Assembly: GCF_001865675.1 (NCBI RefSeq)
Contig: NZ_CP011319.1
Location: 1,302,001 to 1,366,000 of the forward strand
Origin: Janthinobacterium sp. 1_2014MBL_MicDiv
GTDB lineage: Bacteria; Pseudomonadota; Gammaproteobacteria; Burkholderiales; Burkholderiaceae_D
Direction of reading: 5' to 3'
Length of the DNA: 64,000 nucleotides
Below, one piece after another: positions 18,501 to 26,813 of the stretch. Under the pieces are notes generated by a model. The model had not been told where the DNA came from. It ran no database searches and saw nothing but the letters and a program-made list of their open reading frames with translations. The stretch's first letter is position 1, and each line of letters opens with the position of its first letter. Both the position numbers and the translations under genes were made by a program.

Positions 18501-21122
18501 ACAGTGTGGATGGCATCCAAGTCTAGCCTGCGCCATATGGTCGCGCGTCACGATAATCGTACCGCGCCGCTACATCGCGCACTGGAGCTTGAAGCTGCAC
18601 AGGACAAGTTCGTGACTGAACTTGAAGAACTCTATAGCGAGTTATGCACCAATAGCGACAAGCTGTTTCAGGTGCCGGCTATTTTGGATTTGCCTGCCTT
18701 TGCCTTGCTCGGGCGTATGGCGGTGTGGATTGAATTTTCCGAAGAGTTGTCGAAGTGGGTGATCTACCGCGACCGCTGCTCCAAGGCGCGCCAGTTGGGT
18801 ATCGGTGAAATTGTCACGCAACTGGAGGCTGGTGCCCTGATCCCAAGGGACGCCATGCGCACGTTCACAATGGCGTATTTCGAAGCGCTTTTTGCTGATC
18901 AAGTACGCAGCGACGAGGCGCTGGCCCATTTTGACGGCCACCTCCATGGCCGCCTAGCGGCGGATTTTGCGCAGATGGACCGCCAGCGTATCGCGGCATC
19001 CAGTCTGGAAGTGGTGCAAGCACACCATCGCCGTATTCCACAGGGAGGCGGTGCGATCGGTCCCTTGGGTGTGCTGCGCGGTGAAATGGCCAAACGTAAG
19101 GGGCATATGCCGATACGACGCTTGATGCTGCGTGCTGCGCCTGCCATCCAGGCGCTCAAGCCGGTATTTATGATGAGTCCACTATCAGTTGCCCAGTTCC
19201 TGCCTCCTGGGCAACTCAGTTTTGATTTATTGGTGATGGACGAGGCCAGCCAGATCCAGCCTGTGGATGCGCTGGGGGCTATTGCGCGCTCGCGCCAAGT
19301 CGTCGTCGTCGGTGATGAGCGGCAATTACCACCAACCAAGTTTTTTTCCAAGATGACCAGCGCAGAGCCCGATGAAGATGGGGACGATGATGCGCAAGTC
19401 TCCGATATTGAGAGCATTCTGGGGTTGTTTACCGCACGTGGATTGCCGCAACGCATGCTGCGTTGGCATTACCGCAGCCGGCATCAGTCCTTGATCGCCG
19501 TGTCGAATAGCCAATTCTATGAAAACAAGCTGTTTATCGTACCCAGTCCCTACACCCAAGAGGCGGGCATGGGTTTGCAGTTTCATCATATCGCTAACGG
19601 CGTTTTTGATTCCGGCAATACCGGCACCAATGCGGAAGAGGCTAGAGTCATTGCCGTGGCCATTATCGAGCATGCGCGCAACTCACCGGAACACTCCTTG
19701 GGCGTGGCGACTTTTTCGGTCAAGCAGCGACGAGCCATCCAGGATGAACTGGAGTTGTTGCGCCGTGAGCATCAGGACGTGGAGCACTTTTTCCAGCAGC
19801 ATGCCAGCGAGCCGTTTTTCATCAAGAACCTGGAAAACGTGCAGGGTGACGAACGTGATGTGATTTTCATCTCGGTTGGCTACGGGCGCAACAAGCTCGG
19901 TTACATGGCCATGCGCTTCGGTCCACTGAGTGCCGAGGGCGGTGAGCGGCGCCTTAATGTATTGATCAGCCGCGCCAAGCGCCGCTGCGAAGTGTTTGCC
20001 TCAATTACCGACGAAGATATTGATCTTGAACGTGCCAAGGGCCGGGGTGTGGTGGCCTTCAAGTTGTTTCTCCATTTCGCGCGTACGGGCAGGCTCGGCT
20101 TGTCGCGTGTATCTGGGCGCGAATATGACAGTCCGTTTGAGGTACAGGTGGCTGATGCAGTTAAGGCCTGCGGGTACGAAGTCCATCCACAAGTCGGCAT
20201 CGCCGGGTTTTTCATTGACCTGGGTATTGCCGACGCCCAGCATCCGGGCCGCTATCTGTTGGGTATCGAGTGCGATGGCGAGTCCTATCATGGCTCGCGC
20301 TCGGCGCGAGACCGCGATCGTTTGCGTCAGGCCGTGCTGGAAGACCATGGCTGGATCATCCACCGTATTTGGGGGCTCGACTGGTTTCAACGGCCTAATA
20401 ATGAGTTGCAGCGCTTGCTGAGGGCCATTGACGCCGCCAAGACTGAGCTGGCAGCGCGCGCTGAGCTCCATGGGAGGCAGGAGCGCAAGCCTGGCGTGTC
20501 GGTTGTTACCGTGGAGCGAGAAGATCATGCCGAGATTGGCTTGGAAAGGAATGGACCAAACAGGCCGGCGGCCTATGTAGAAGCGATCCCTGCCAAACCT
20601 GCCTATGCTGATGAGCTGCATGAGATGTCGGTAGCGGCCTTGAGTGACCTAGTCAAGCAGATCGTCATCCTGGAGGGTCCCGTGCACGTCGATGAAGTCG
20701 TAGTGCGTCTGCGCGCTGCGTGGGGCTTGAAACGGACTGGCGCGCGCATCCAGGCAGCGGTGGAACGTGCCATCCAGGCCGCCATACGTTTCGATGGCAT
20801 AATTATGACAGAGCGTTTTTTGAGCATGGCCGATACCATCGTCAGCATCCGTGACCGCGGTGCCGTGGTTTCCGACACCTTGCGTAAACCCGACATGCTG
20901 CCACCGCAGGAAATCGATGTGGCGATCCTTGACACGTTGCAAAAAAATTATGGCGCAGGATTGGTCGAAATTGCCCAGTACGTGGCGCGCCTGTTCGGTT
21001 TTAAGGCCACCAGCCCGCAGTTGCGCGATACGATCCGCGTGCGCATCGATGATCTGCTGTTGCGCGGCTTGCTGCAGAAAAATGGTGAGGTGTTCGAAAT
21101 CAGGCGGCAGGACACCGTATAA
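15537..21122 (+). CDS. Large DUF4011/SF1 helicase with C-terminal Vsr-like nuclease and DUF3320 (candidate defence protein)
   Basis: Single protein of 1861 residues. Domains in order: DUF4011-type N-terminus (LERARTELLDLTARNRLLNIP); Walker A GPPGTGKSQT near 347-356; a long helical insertion with repeated EGKI-x-D/S-D-x-W units at about 620 and 740; Walker B LVMDEASQIQP near 1233 and GDERQLPP; C-terminal SF1 motifs (WHYRSRHQSL, VQGDERDVIFIS, RLNVLISRAKRR); a REase_MTES_1575/Vsr-like PD-(D/E)XK domain at about 1540-1630 (FIDLGIA, GIECDGESYH); and a C-terminal DUF3320-like helical domain. Base composition is clearly lower in GC than its neighbours, which indicates transfer. Such helicase-nuclease proteins are associated with defence islands; the defence role is inference. 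The start has only a weak ribosome site. Confidence 0.85.
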   Translation: MNDSDIVSPAFESDFLQGSLSADAKLERARTELLDLTARNRLLNIPRSSNTARTIDVVDEKSSEIFRLMVTEGRPFNFLPGRAASKIELDNTDANFNVDEIAELAPAHDDSVDARGVLNRHSDTRLQTRLTVKGLQKRLLDMYLDARTLEEEQGVNILFLALGTLKWLDPLNAKNVRYAPLILIPVSLERGNAAEQFKLKWRQEEHSSNLSLEAFLERVHHLKMPAYEAGDEFDPMAYIDAVRDTVRSKEGWVVDADDIVLGFFSFSKFLMYRDLDPAMWPEGELTNQPLMRSLLSDGFTAGASNIPEDANLDDYIAPAELLHIVDCDSSQTLAVHDVRAGRNLVIQGPPGTGKSQTIANVIASAIADGKTVLFVAEKMAALEVVKRRLDQAGVGDACIELHSNKANKKMFLDELRRTSELGSPKGDAATTLNSRLLVARDQLNAHSTRLHLRHPAARLTPYQVIGELSKLRLEHVKPVDIRLQQPESWSPDEVQQRLAVVEELAQRIVDIGEPGDHPWRGVALKMILPNDVERLVSRITAMRARCKDLAEQQAELAMSLDTVAPAVLRDLTYLVALARDVAAAPKLANEALRAPEWGEQANALMALVDDGLQLRSVQAALEGKIHADSWEIDVLDLRQRLVGLPQYANAQAFERAVALQTLFSKLDGEITLLRRLLGVDTASKMASYSEINRLVLTAQKVATAPDVSPDVFVSTVWDQGVEQAADLAQCVVALEALQARLEGKISSDAWQLDLSGARQTLAAHGDSLLRFVSSEWRAASKQVRGLLRNPDTALPEQLEILDHLGEARKLLERIESNNTFGSGAFGADWKGGQSCAAPLLALVEWMRSLRGLGAQPRIIASKLPDRSEISRRAALLESLLQEIRPLLDALWFNGWKDEPAFREWASVEASALEVVAGQVSRLAFCQAGCQAVMPHVPLDLSGKIARLDLLIEVQQLRRRIDANSELGRVAFGTHWQGPLSDWENLRISTVWMASKSSLRHMVARHDNRTAPLHRALELEAAQDKFVTELEELYSELCTNSDKLFQVPAILDLPAFALLGRMAVWIEFSEELSKWVIYRDRCSKARQLGIGEIVTQLEAGALIPRDAMRTFTMAYFEALFADQVRSDEALAHFDGHLHGRLAADFAQMDRQRIAASSLEVVQAHHRRIPQGGGAIGPLGVLRGEMAKRKGHMPIRRLMLRAAPAIQALKPVFMMSPLSVAQFLPPGQLSFDLLVMDEASQIQPVDALGAIARSRQVVVVGDERQLPPTKFFSKMTSAEPDEDGDDDAQVSDIESILGLFTARGLPQRMLRWHYRSRHQSLIAVSNSQFYENKLFIVPSPYTQEAGMGLQFHHIANGVFDSGNTGTNAEEARVIAVAIIEHARNSPEHSLGVATFSVKQRRAIQDELELLRREHQDVEHFFQQHASEPFFIKNLENVQGDERDVIFISVGYGRNKLGYMAMRFGPLSAEGGERRLNVLISRAKRRCEVFASITDEDIDLERAKGRGVVAFKLFLHFARTGRLGLSRVSGREYDSPFEVQVADAVKACGYEVHPQVGIAGFFIDLGIADAQHPGRYLLGIECDGESYHGSRSARDRDRLRQAVLEDHGWIIHRIWGLDWFQRPNNELQRLLRAIDAAKTELAARAELHGRQERKPGVSVVTVEREDHAEIGLERNGPNRPAAYVEAIPAKPAYADELHEMSVAALSDLVKQIVILEGPVHVDEVVVRLRAAWGLKRTGARIQAAVERAIQAAIRFDGIIMTERFLSMADTIVSIRDRGAVVSDTLRKPDMLPPQEIDVAILDTLQKNYGAGLVEIAQYVARLFGFKATSPQLRDTIRVRIDDLLLRGLLQKNGEVFEIRRQDTV

Positions 21123-21137
21123 GCCTGTCAGCAAGAA

Positions 21138-21173
21138 AAAAGCCCCGCCTGCATCGCTGCAGGCGGGGCTTTT
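21138..21173. terminator. Bidirectional intrinsic terminator
   Basis: A perfect 16-bp stem, AAAAGCCCCGCCTGCA / TGCAGGCGGGGCTTTT, with loop TCGC lies between the convergent helicase and phoH genes. The A-run and T-run at the two ends serve both directions. Confidence 0.93.
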
Positions 21174-21208
21174 GAATGACTGGGGCAGCGTGCGCCGCCC
21201 GCTGAAAC

Positions 21209-23026
21209 TTACAGCACTTCGCTGGCGTGGTCGGCCAGGCGCGAACGCTCGCCGCGGGCCAGGGTGACGTGGCCGCTGTGCGACCAGCCCTTGAAGCGGT
21301 CGACCACGTAGGTCAGGCCGCTCGAGCCTTCCGTCAGGTACGGCGTGTCGATCTGCGCGATGTTGCCCAGACACAGGATCTTCGTGCCGGGACCGGCGCG
21401 CGTGACCAGGGTCTTGACTTGCTTCGGCGTCAAGTTTTGTGCTTCGTCAATGATGAGGAACTTGTTGACGAAGGTGCGGCCGCGCATGAAGTTGAGCGAC
21501 TTGATCTTGATGCGCGAACGGATCAGGTCCTGCGTTGCCGCACGGCCCCATTCGCCGCCATCGGAGTCGGACTTGTTCAGCACTTCCAGGTTGTCGTCGA
21601 AGGCGCCCATCCATGGCGACATCTTTTCTTCTTCCGTACCCGGCAGGAAACCGATGTCTTCGCCGACAGGCACCGTCACGCGGGTGACGATGATTTCATT
21701 GTAGAGCTTGGTTTCCAGCACTTGCGCCAGGCCGGCGGCCAGGGCCAGCAGGGTCTTGCCGGTGCCGGCCTGGCCCAGCAGGGTGACGAAGTCGCATTCC
21801 GGATTCATCAGCAGGTTCAGCGCGAAATTCTGCTCGCGGTTGCGCGCCGTCACGCCCCACACATTGTTCTTCGTGTGGCTGAAGTCGCGCAGGGTCTGCA
21901 GCACGGCCGTCTTGCCGTTGATCTGTTTTACCTGGCCGTAGAACGGTGCTTCGCCGTTTTTCGGTTCCAGGTAGATGAACTGGTTCACCAGCATCGACGG
22001 CACGAACGGGCCCGTCACGCGGTAGAACGTGGAACTGTAGCCATTCTTGCTTTCCTGCCAGGATTCCATGTCCTTGCCGTGCTTGTTCCAGAAATCGTCC
22101 GGCAGCTGCACGATGCCCGAGTACAGCAAGTCCGTGTCTTCCAGCACATGGTCATTGAAGTAGTCTTCGGCCGGCAAGCCCAGGGCGCGCGCCTTGATGC
22201 GCATGTTGATGTCTTTCGACACCAGCACCACGGGGCGGCCTTCCTGTTCCGATTCCAGCGAGCGCACGACGGCCAGGATCTGGTTGTCGGCCTTGCCGAC
22301 TGGCAAGCCTGCCGGCAGGTCGGCGCTTTGCAGGCGCGTCTGGAAGAACAACCGGCCCTTGGCGTCCTTGTTGCCCAGCTTGGACAGCGGGATGCCGTGT
22401 TCGATGGCGTCGTCGTCCGTGTTGCTGATCAGAGCGTCCAGGGTGCGCGATACCTGGCGGGCATTGCGCGCCACTTCCGTCATGCCCTTCTTGTGGTTGT
22501 CCAACTCTTCCAGGGTCATCATCGGCAGGTACACATCGTGTTCCTCGAAGCGGAACAGCGACGATGGATCGTGCATCAGCACGTTGGTGTCGAGCACGAA
22601 CAGCTTGGACAGGCCGCGCTGGTCGGCGGCGCGGCTGACGGACGACTTGAGCTGTACTTCGACCGCCTTGTGCTTGGCCGGATGCGGCTGCTCTTGCTTG
22701 ACGGACTTGATCGGCGTGACCTTGGCGCTCGGCACCTCGGCCTTGGCTTTCGCCGCCGGCTTGGCCTTGGGAGCGGCGGCAGGCGCGGCTGCCACCGGCG
22801 CTGGCGCAGGCACGGGCTTGGCGACCATCAGGGCCGCCACTTGCTTGATCTTGGTGGCCGCATTGCGGACCGGCTTGGCTACTTCGGCGATCGCCGCTTC
22901 AATAATTGGTGCGGCCACTTTCTTGGCTGCCGGGGTTTTGGTGGCCGGGCGCGCTGCGCCTGCGGTTGGGTAATCTTGGGTGGCCAGGATGGTGGCTGGC
23001 TTGCTCGGTAATTTTGGCAGTGGCAT
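21209..23026 (-). CDS. phoH: PhoH2-type PIN-domain/ATPase protein
   Basis: Protein of 605 residues. A low-complexity Ala/Pro/Lys-rich N-terminal tail (about 20-115) is followed by a PIN nuclease domain (FVLDTNVLMHD near 140, then LEELDNHKKG). The PhoH ATPase domain has Walker A GQAGTGKT near 420 and Walker B FLIIDEAQNLTP. This PIN-PhoH order defines the PhoH2/YlaK class, for which RNA helicase and ribonuclease activity have been reported. The start is set at 23026 (MPLPKLPSK) because the longer frame upstream lacks family character. It is the last gene of the minus-strand run and ends at a bidirectional terminator. Confidence 0.9.
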   Translation of the reverse strand: MPLPKLPSKPATILATQDYPTAGAARPATKTPAAKKVAAPIIEAAIAEVAKPVRNAATKIKQVAALMVAKPVPAPAPVAAAPAAAPKAKPAAKAKAEVPSAKVTPIKSVKQEQPHPAKHKAVEVQLKSSVSRAADQRGLSKLFVLDTNVLMHDPSSLFRFEEHDVYLPMMTLEELDNHKKGMTEVARNARQVSRTLDALISNTDDDAIEHGIPLSKLGNKDAKGRLFFQTRLQSADLPAGLPVGKADNQILAVVRSLESEQEGRPVVLVSKDINMRIKARALGLPAEDYFNDHVLEDTDLLYSGIVQLPDDFWNKHGKDMESWQESKNGYSSTFYRVTGPFVPSMLVNQFIYLEPKNGEAPFYGQVKQINGKTAVLQTLRDFSHTKNNVWGVTARNREQNFALNLLMNPECDFVTLLGQAGTGKTLLALAAGLAQVLETKLYNEIIVTRVTVPVGEDIGFLPGTEEEKMSPWMGAFDDNLEVLNKSDSDGGEWGRAATQDLIRSRIKIKSLNFMRGRTFVNKFLIIDEAQNLTPKQVKTLVTRAGPGTKILCLGNIAQIDTPYLTEGSSGLTYVVDRFKGWSHSGHVTLARGERSRLADHASEVL

Positions 23027-23316
23027 CAGGATCTCAATCAAAAAATTTCTGGAATGAATCGCCCATGGGCAGCCAGCTTCTGGCGGCACTTCTCATGGGG
23101 TGGATGCGGGGGAAACAACAATGCTACAGGACGAATAACTGCCGGAAGGCCGGCGGCATGGCCGGTCATGGACGCCATCGGCGGGCTACAGGCCCGCCTG
23201 GCGGAGTGGGTAGAGGCGCTTCGTTGACTCAAAATGGCGATAGATACCGTGAACTGAACTGCGGTTGAACCAGGCTCGCTGGAAGCCGACAACGCGCATT
23301 GGATCAAAACAGACGA

Positions 23317-23787
23317 TCAATTCAGATGCGCTACGAATTCCAGCACTTCTTCCACGTGAGTTGCGACCTTCACGCCTCTCCATTCTTTCACCAATCGGCC
23401 CTGGGCGTCAATCACAAACGTGCTGCGTTCGACGCCGCGCACGGTCTTGCCGTACATCTGTTTCATCTTCATGACGTTAAACAGCAGGCAAACGGCCTCG
23501 TCGGGGTCGGAAATGAGCTCGAATGGCAGCTCCAGCTTGGCCTTGAAGCTTTCGTGCGAGCGCAGGGAATCGCGGCTGATGCCGTAGATTTCCACGCCGG
23601 CGGCGACGAATTGCGGATAGGCGTCGCGAAACGCAATGTTTTCGGTGGTGCAACCCGGGGTATTGTCCTTCGGATAGAAAAACAGGACCGTGGCCTTGGC
23701 CGGACGGCCCAGCAACTGAAAGGTTTTGCCGCTGGTCATTGCGGCGCTAAAGTCGGGCATGCTAACGAGGGATTGGCTATCAGCCAC
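23317..23787 (-). CDS. bcp: Bcp/PrxQ-type peroxiredoxin
   Basis: Thiol peroxidase of 156 residues. The peroxidatic Cys46 lies in NTPGCTTE, with conserved FYPKDNTPGC, GISRD and RSTFVID elements. The E. coli Bcp resolving Cys (five residues after the first) is absent here (Asn/Ile instead); the only other Cys is C100, equivalent to E. coli C99. It may therefore work as a 1-Cys enzyme or use another partner. It starts at GTG 23787, supported by AGGAG eight bases upstream; the first ATG would remove nine residues. It follows arnD by 74 bases. Confidence 0.93.
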   Translation of the reverse strand: MADSQSLVSMPDFSAAMTSGKTFQLLGRPAKATVLFFYPKDNTPGCTTENIAFRDAYPQFVAAGVEIYGISRDSLRSHESFKAKLELPFELISDPDEAVCLLFNVMKMKQMYGKTVRGVERSTFVIDAQGRLVKEWRGVKVATHVEEVLEFVAHLN

Positions 23788-23861
23788 AGGTTCTCTCCTG
23801 AACGGTGATCATCAGCGCTGTTTTTAAACTGGCAACGCATCCAGGTGCAACAATACAGCAT

Positions 23862-24821
23862 TCAGGCCGCTTTGCCCTGCACAATCAGGCGTCCCGAACG
23901 GCCTGGCAGCTCATCCCAGGTGATGGGGCAAACGGGCAGGTCGGTATTTTTTATCTTTTCATAATAATCGCCCATCGATGCGAACTGGTAGCCCTGGGCT
24001 TTCCAGCCAGTCAGCAATTGTTCGAAAATGGGGGCGAGTTTCTGTCCTTCAAGTTCCGCATGCAAGGTATACACGTGGTCGCGCGGCATGTCCGCCGTCA
24101 GCGACAGGATATGCGCGGCCACATTGCCGGTCGTGATCAGCTTGCCGTCGATTTCGCAGCCCAGCAGCTCGTCCAGGGTGGGCAAGGTGGTTGGCAATTG
24201 CACGCACTGGAGTATCGTGTTGCCATTGCGCACGCGATGCGGACCTTGCGACGGCTGCGCCATGGCGCCGCGCGCGTCGAGCATGGCGCGGCCATCGGAA
24301 GCGTAGCGGTAGCCGGCCGTGTCGTGCTCGACAAAGGCGCTGACATTCATCTGCCAGCCGGCAGCACCGTGCGTGCGTGCCGGCGTGCCGAACACCTGCG
24401 CGTAGCGGTTGGCGGCCTTGCGCATCATGGCGATGGTCCAGGCGGCGTTGCGCTTGGCCACGTTGTCTTGCCACAAGGTGTGGTCCCACGTGTGGATGCC
24501 GCACTCGAAACCGGCGTCGCGCACGGCGCGCAGTTGCGCCGCGCATTGCTTGCCGATATCGGGGCCCGGCAGCAAGGTGCCATACATCAATGTTTTCAAG
24601 CCATAGTGCTCGACCACGGAAGTCCGCGACACCTTGCTGAAAAAGCCGGGCCGCAAGGCGCGCCGCAAGGCCCAGCCCGTATGGTCGGGGCCCAGCGAGA
24701 ACAGAAAGGTGGCGTTGGCCTGGTGCGCGCCCAGCATGCGCACCAGGTTGCCCATACCTTCGCGGGTGCCGCGATAGGTATCGACGTCGATTTTCAGGGT
24801 CAGGAACGGCTTGCTCAACAT
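23862..24821 (-). CDS. arnD: Undecaprenyl-phosphate 4-formamido-L-arabinose deformylase ArnD
   Basis: Polysaccharide-deacetylase-like protein of 319 residues. The NodB-fold motifs are visible: LKIDVDTYRGTREG with the metal Asp, and CGIHTWDHTLWQD with the His pair. It removes the formyl group from undecaprenyl-phosphate-Ara4FN on the cytoplasmic face of the inner membrane, giving Ara4N for lipid A modification. It overlaps the decarboxylase stop (TAATG junction), showing translational coupling, and length is normal for the family. It is the last arn gene in the run. Confidence 0.95.
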   Translation of the reverse strand: MLSKPFLTLKIDVDTYRGTREGMGNLVRMLGAHQANATFLFSLGPDHTGWALRRALRPGFFSKVSRTSVVEHYGLKTLMYGTLLPGPDIGKQCAAQLRAVRDAGFECGIHTWDHTLWQDNVAKRNAAWTIAMMRKAANRYAQVFGTPARTHGAAGWQMNVSAFVEHDTAGYRYASDGRAMLDARGAMAQPSQGPHRVRNGNTILQCVQLPTTLPTLDELLGCEIDGKLITTGNVAAHILSLTADMPRDHVYTLHAELEGQKLAPIFEQLLTGWKAQGYQFASMGDYYEKIKNTDLPVCPITWDELPGRSGRLIVQGKAA

Positions 24822-25873
24822 TAATCCATCAAGGCTTTGGCTTGGGCTACCTGGCTGCGGTAGGCGTCAAAAATATTGCGCAGGGAATCGGCCATGGTGG
24901 TGGTCGGCGCCCAGCCCAGCTCTTCGCAGGTATTCGTGATTTTCGGCACGCGGTTCTGCACGTCCTGGTAGCCGGCGCCATAGTAGGCGCCCGAGGTCGT
25001 TTCCACGATTTTCACGTGTTTCGCGCCTTCGGCGTATTCCGGGTATTCGGCAGCCAGGGTCAGCATCATGCCGGCCAGGTCGCGGATCGAGTAATTGTTG
25101 ACCGGATTGCCAATGTTGTAAATCTTGCCGCTGGCGATGCCGTTCTTGTTGGCGATGATGCGGATCAGCGCATCGATGCCGTCGTCGATGTAGGTGAACG
25201 CGCGTTTTTGCGCACCGCCGTCGACCAGCGAGATGTTTTCGCCGCGCACGATATGGCCGAAGAATTGCGTGACCACGCGCGAGGAACCTTCCTTTGGCGT
25301 GTGGATCGAGTCCAGGCCGGCGCCGATCCAGTTAAATGGACGGAACAGCGTGAAGTTCAGGCCTTCCATGCCGTAGCCCCAGATTACGCGGTCCATCAGC
25401 TGCTTGGCGTTCGAATAGATCCAGCGCGGCTTGTTGATCGGGCCGCAGATCAGTTCCGAGTTTTCCGGATCGAATTCCTCGTCGTGGCACATGCCGTACA
25501 CTTCCGAAGTCGACGGGAAGACCAGGTGCTTGCCGTACTTGGCGGCCGAGCGCACGATCGGCAGGTTGGCTTCGAAGTCCAGCTCGAACACGCGCAGCGG
25601 CTGCTTGACGTAGGTCGACGGCGTGGCGATGGCCACCAGCGGCAGGATCACGTCGCATTTCTTGACGTGGTACTCGACCCATTCCTTGTTGATCGTGATG
25701 TCGCCTTCGAAGAAGTGCATGCGCGACTTGTAGTTTTCATTGTCCAGCAATTCCGTGATGCGGTCCGTGTTCATGTCCATGCCGTAGACATGCCAGTCGG
25801 TGGTTTCCAGGATGCGCTTGGACAGGTGGTGGCCGATGAAGCCGTTGACGCCTAAGATGAGGACTTTTTTCAT
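24821..25873 (-). CDS. arnA: UDP-glucuronate decarboxylase (stand-alone ArnA C-terminal domain)
   Basis: NAD-dependent short-chain dehydrogenase/epimerase-type protein of 350 residues. It has the Rossmann motif GVNGFIGHH, catalytic PSTSEVYG, the YSNAKQLMD Tyr/Lys pair and the GYQDVQNRVPKI region that carries the ArnA-specific Arg. It oxidatively decarboxylates UDP-glucuronate to the UDP-4-keto sugar. In enterobacteria this domain is residues about 315-660 of bifunctional ArnA; here it is a separate gene, 22 bases after the formyltransferase gene. MKKVLILGVNGFIG gives a natural start. Confidence 0.95.
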   Translation of the reverse strand: MKKVLILGVNGFIGHHLSKRILETTDWHVYGMDMNTDRITELLDNENYKSRMHFFEGDITINKEWVEYHVKKCDVILPLVAIATPSTYVKQPLRVFELDFEANLPIVRSAAKYGKHLVFPSTSEVYGMCHDEEFDPENSELICGPINKPRWIYSNAKQLMDRVIWGYGMEGLNFTLFRPFNWIGAGLDSIHTPKEGSSRVVTQFFGHIVRGENISLVDGGAQKRAFTYIDDGIDALIRIIANKNGIASGKIYNIGNPVNNYSIRDLAGMMLTLAAEYPEYAEGAKHVKIVETTSGAYYGAGYQDVQNRVPKITNTCEELGWAPTTTMADSLRNIFDAYRSQVAQAKALMD

Positions 25874-25895
25874 GTGAGATTCTCGTATGTGATGT

Positions 25896-26813
25896 TCAGT
25901 GTGTGCTGACGCTGGTGGTCAGTCTTTCTTGCAATTGCTTGGCCGAAATCGTCTCATCACCGGCCTTCAGTGCGGAAATGGCCAGCATGCGGCCGTCACC
26001 GCAGACGCCAAAGATGCAATTATCCACCACCGCCAAGCCCGCTGGCAAACTTCCCGCAGTCTGCTTGCTCAAACGGGCTGTGATGATGGTGTAAACGACA
26101 TGATTGATTTCGGTAAACGCGCCAGGATAAGGGGGCGCGACGGCGCGGTGCAGGTTGTAAACCTGTTGCGCCGGCAAGCCCCAGTCAATGCGGCCATCGT
26201 CGGGCTTGCGCCCGCCGAAGTAGCCGCCCTGGCGCAAATCGTTCGGCTGGCGCGGCGCCGTGCCATCAAGCAGGGCAGGCAGCACGCCCCACAGGGTTTG
26301 CTCGGCGGCCACGGTGACCTTGCCGAAGACTTCGAAGGCCGTGTCGTCGGGCAGGATGGGCACGGCCGTCTGCGCCACGATGGCGCCGGCGTCCGGCTTG
26401 ACCGTCATTTCATGCAGGGTGGCGCCCGTTTGCGTGGCGCCATGCAGCACGGCCCAGTTGACGGGCGCGCGGCCGCGGAACTGCGGCAGCAGCGAGCCGT
26501 GCATATTGTAGGCGGGAGCGACTTCCAAGATGCTAGCTGGCAACATGTGACGGTAGTAAAAACTGAACAGCATGTCCGGTTTGGCCGCCTGCACCTGCGC
26601 CAGCAGTTCCGGTGCGCGGGCGTCGCCCGGCGTGATGTAGGGGATGCCTTCGGCCTGGCACAGGCTGGCGACGGATTCGAACCACAGGTTTTCCGCCGGG
26701 TTGTCTTCGTGCGTGACGACCAGGGCGATATCGACGCCGCCCGCCAGCAGCACCTTGATGCAGCGCACGCCGACATTGTGGTAGCCGAAGACGACGGCGC
26801 GCGGGGCGGCCAT
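25896..26813 (-). CDS. UDP-Ara4N formyltransferase (stand-alone ArnA N-terminal domain)
   Basis: Formyltransferase of 305 residues, homologous to the N-terminal half of ArnA. Motifs are VFGYHNVGVRCIKVLL at the N-terminus, NMHGSLLPQFRGRAPVNW (catalytic Asn and His) and LHEMTVKPDAGAI (catalytic Asp). It formylates UDP-Ara4N with 10-formyl-tetrahydrofolate. The ATG at 26813 overlaps the arnC stop (ATGA); a longer frame running back inside arnC is an artefact. With the next gene it reconstitutes ArnA as two proteins. Confidence 0.93.
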   Translation of the reverse strand: MAAPRAVVFGYHNVGVRCIKVLLAGGVDIALVVTHEDNPAENLWFESVASLCQAEGIPYITPGDARAPELLAQVQAAKPDMLFSFYYRHMLPASILEVAPAYNMHGSLLPQFRGRAPVNWAVLHGATQTGATLHEMTVKPDAGAIVAQTAVPILPDDTAFEVFGKVTVAAEQTLWGVLPALLDGTAPRQPNDLRQGGYFGGRKPDDGRIDWGLPAQQVYNLHRAVAPPYPGAFTEINHVVYTIITARLSKQTAGSLPAGLAVVDNCIFGVCGDGRMLAISALKAGDETISAKQLQERLTTSVSTH

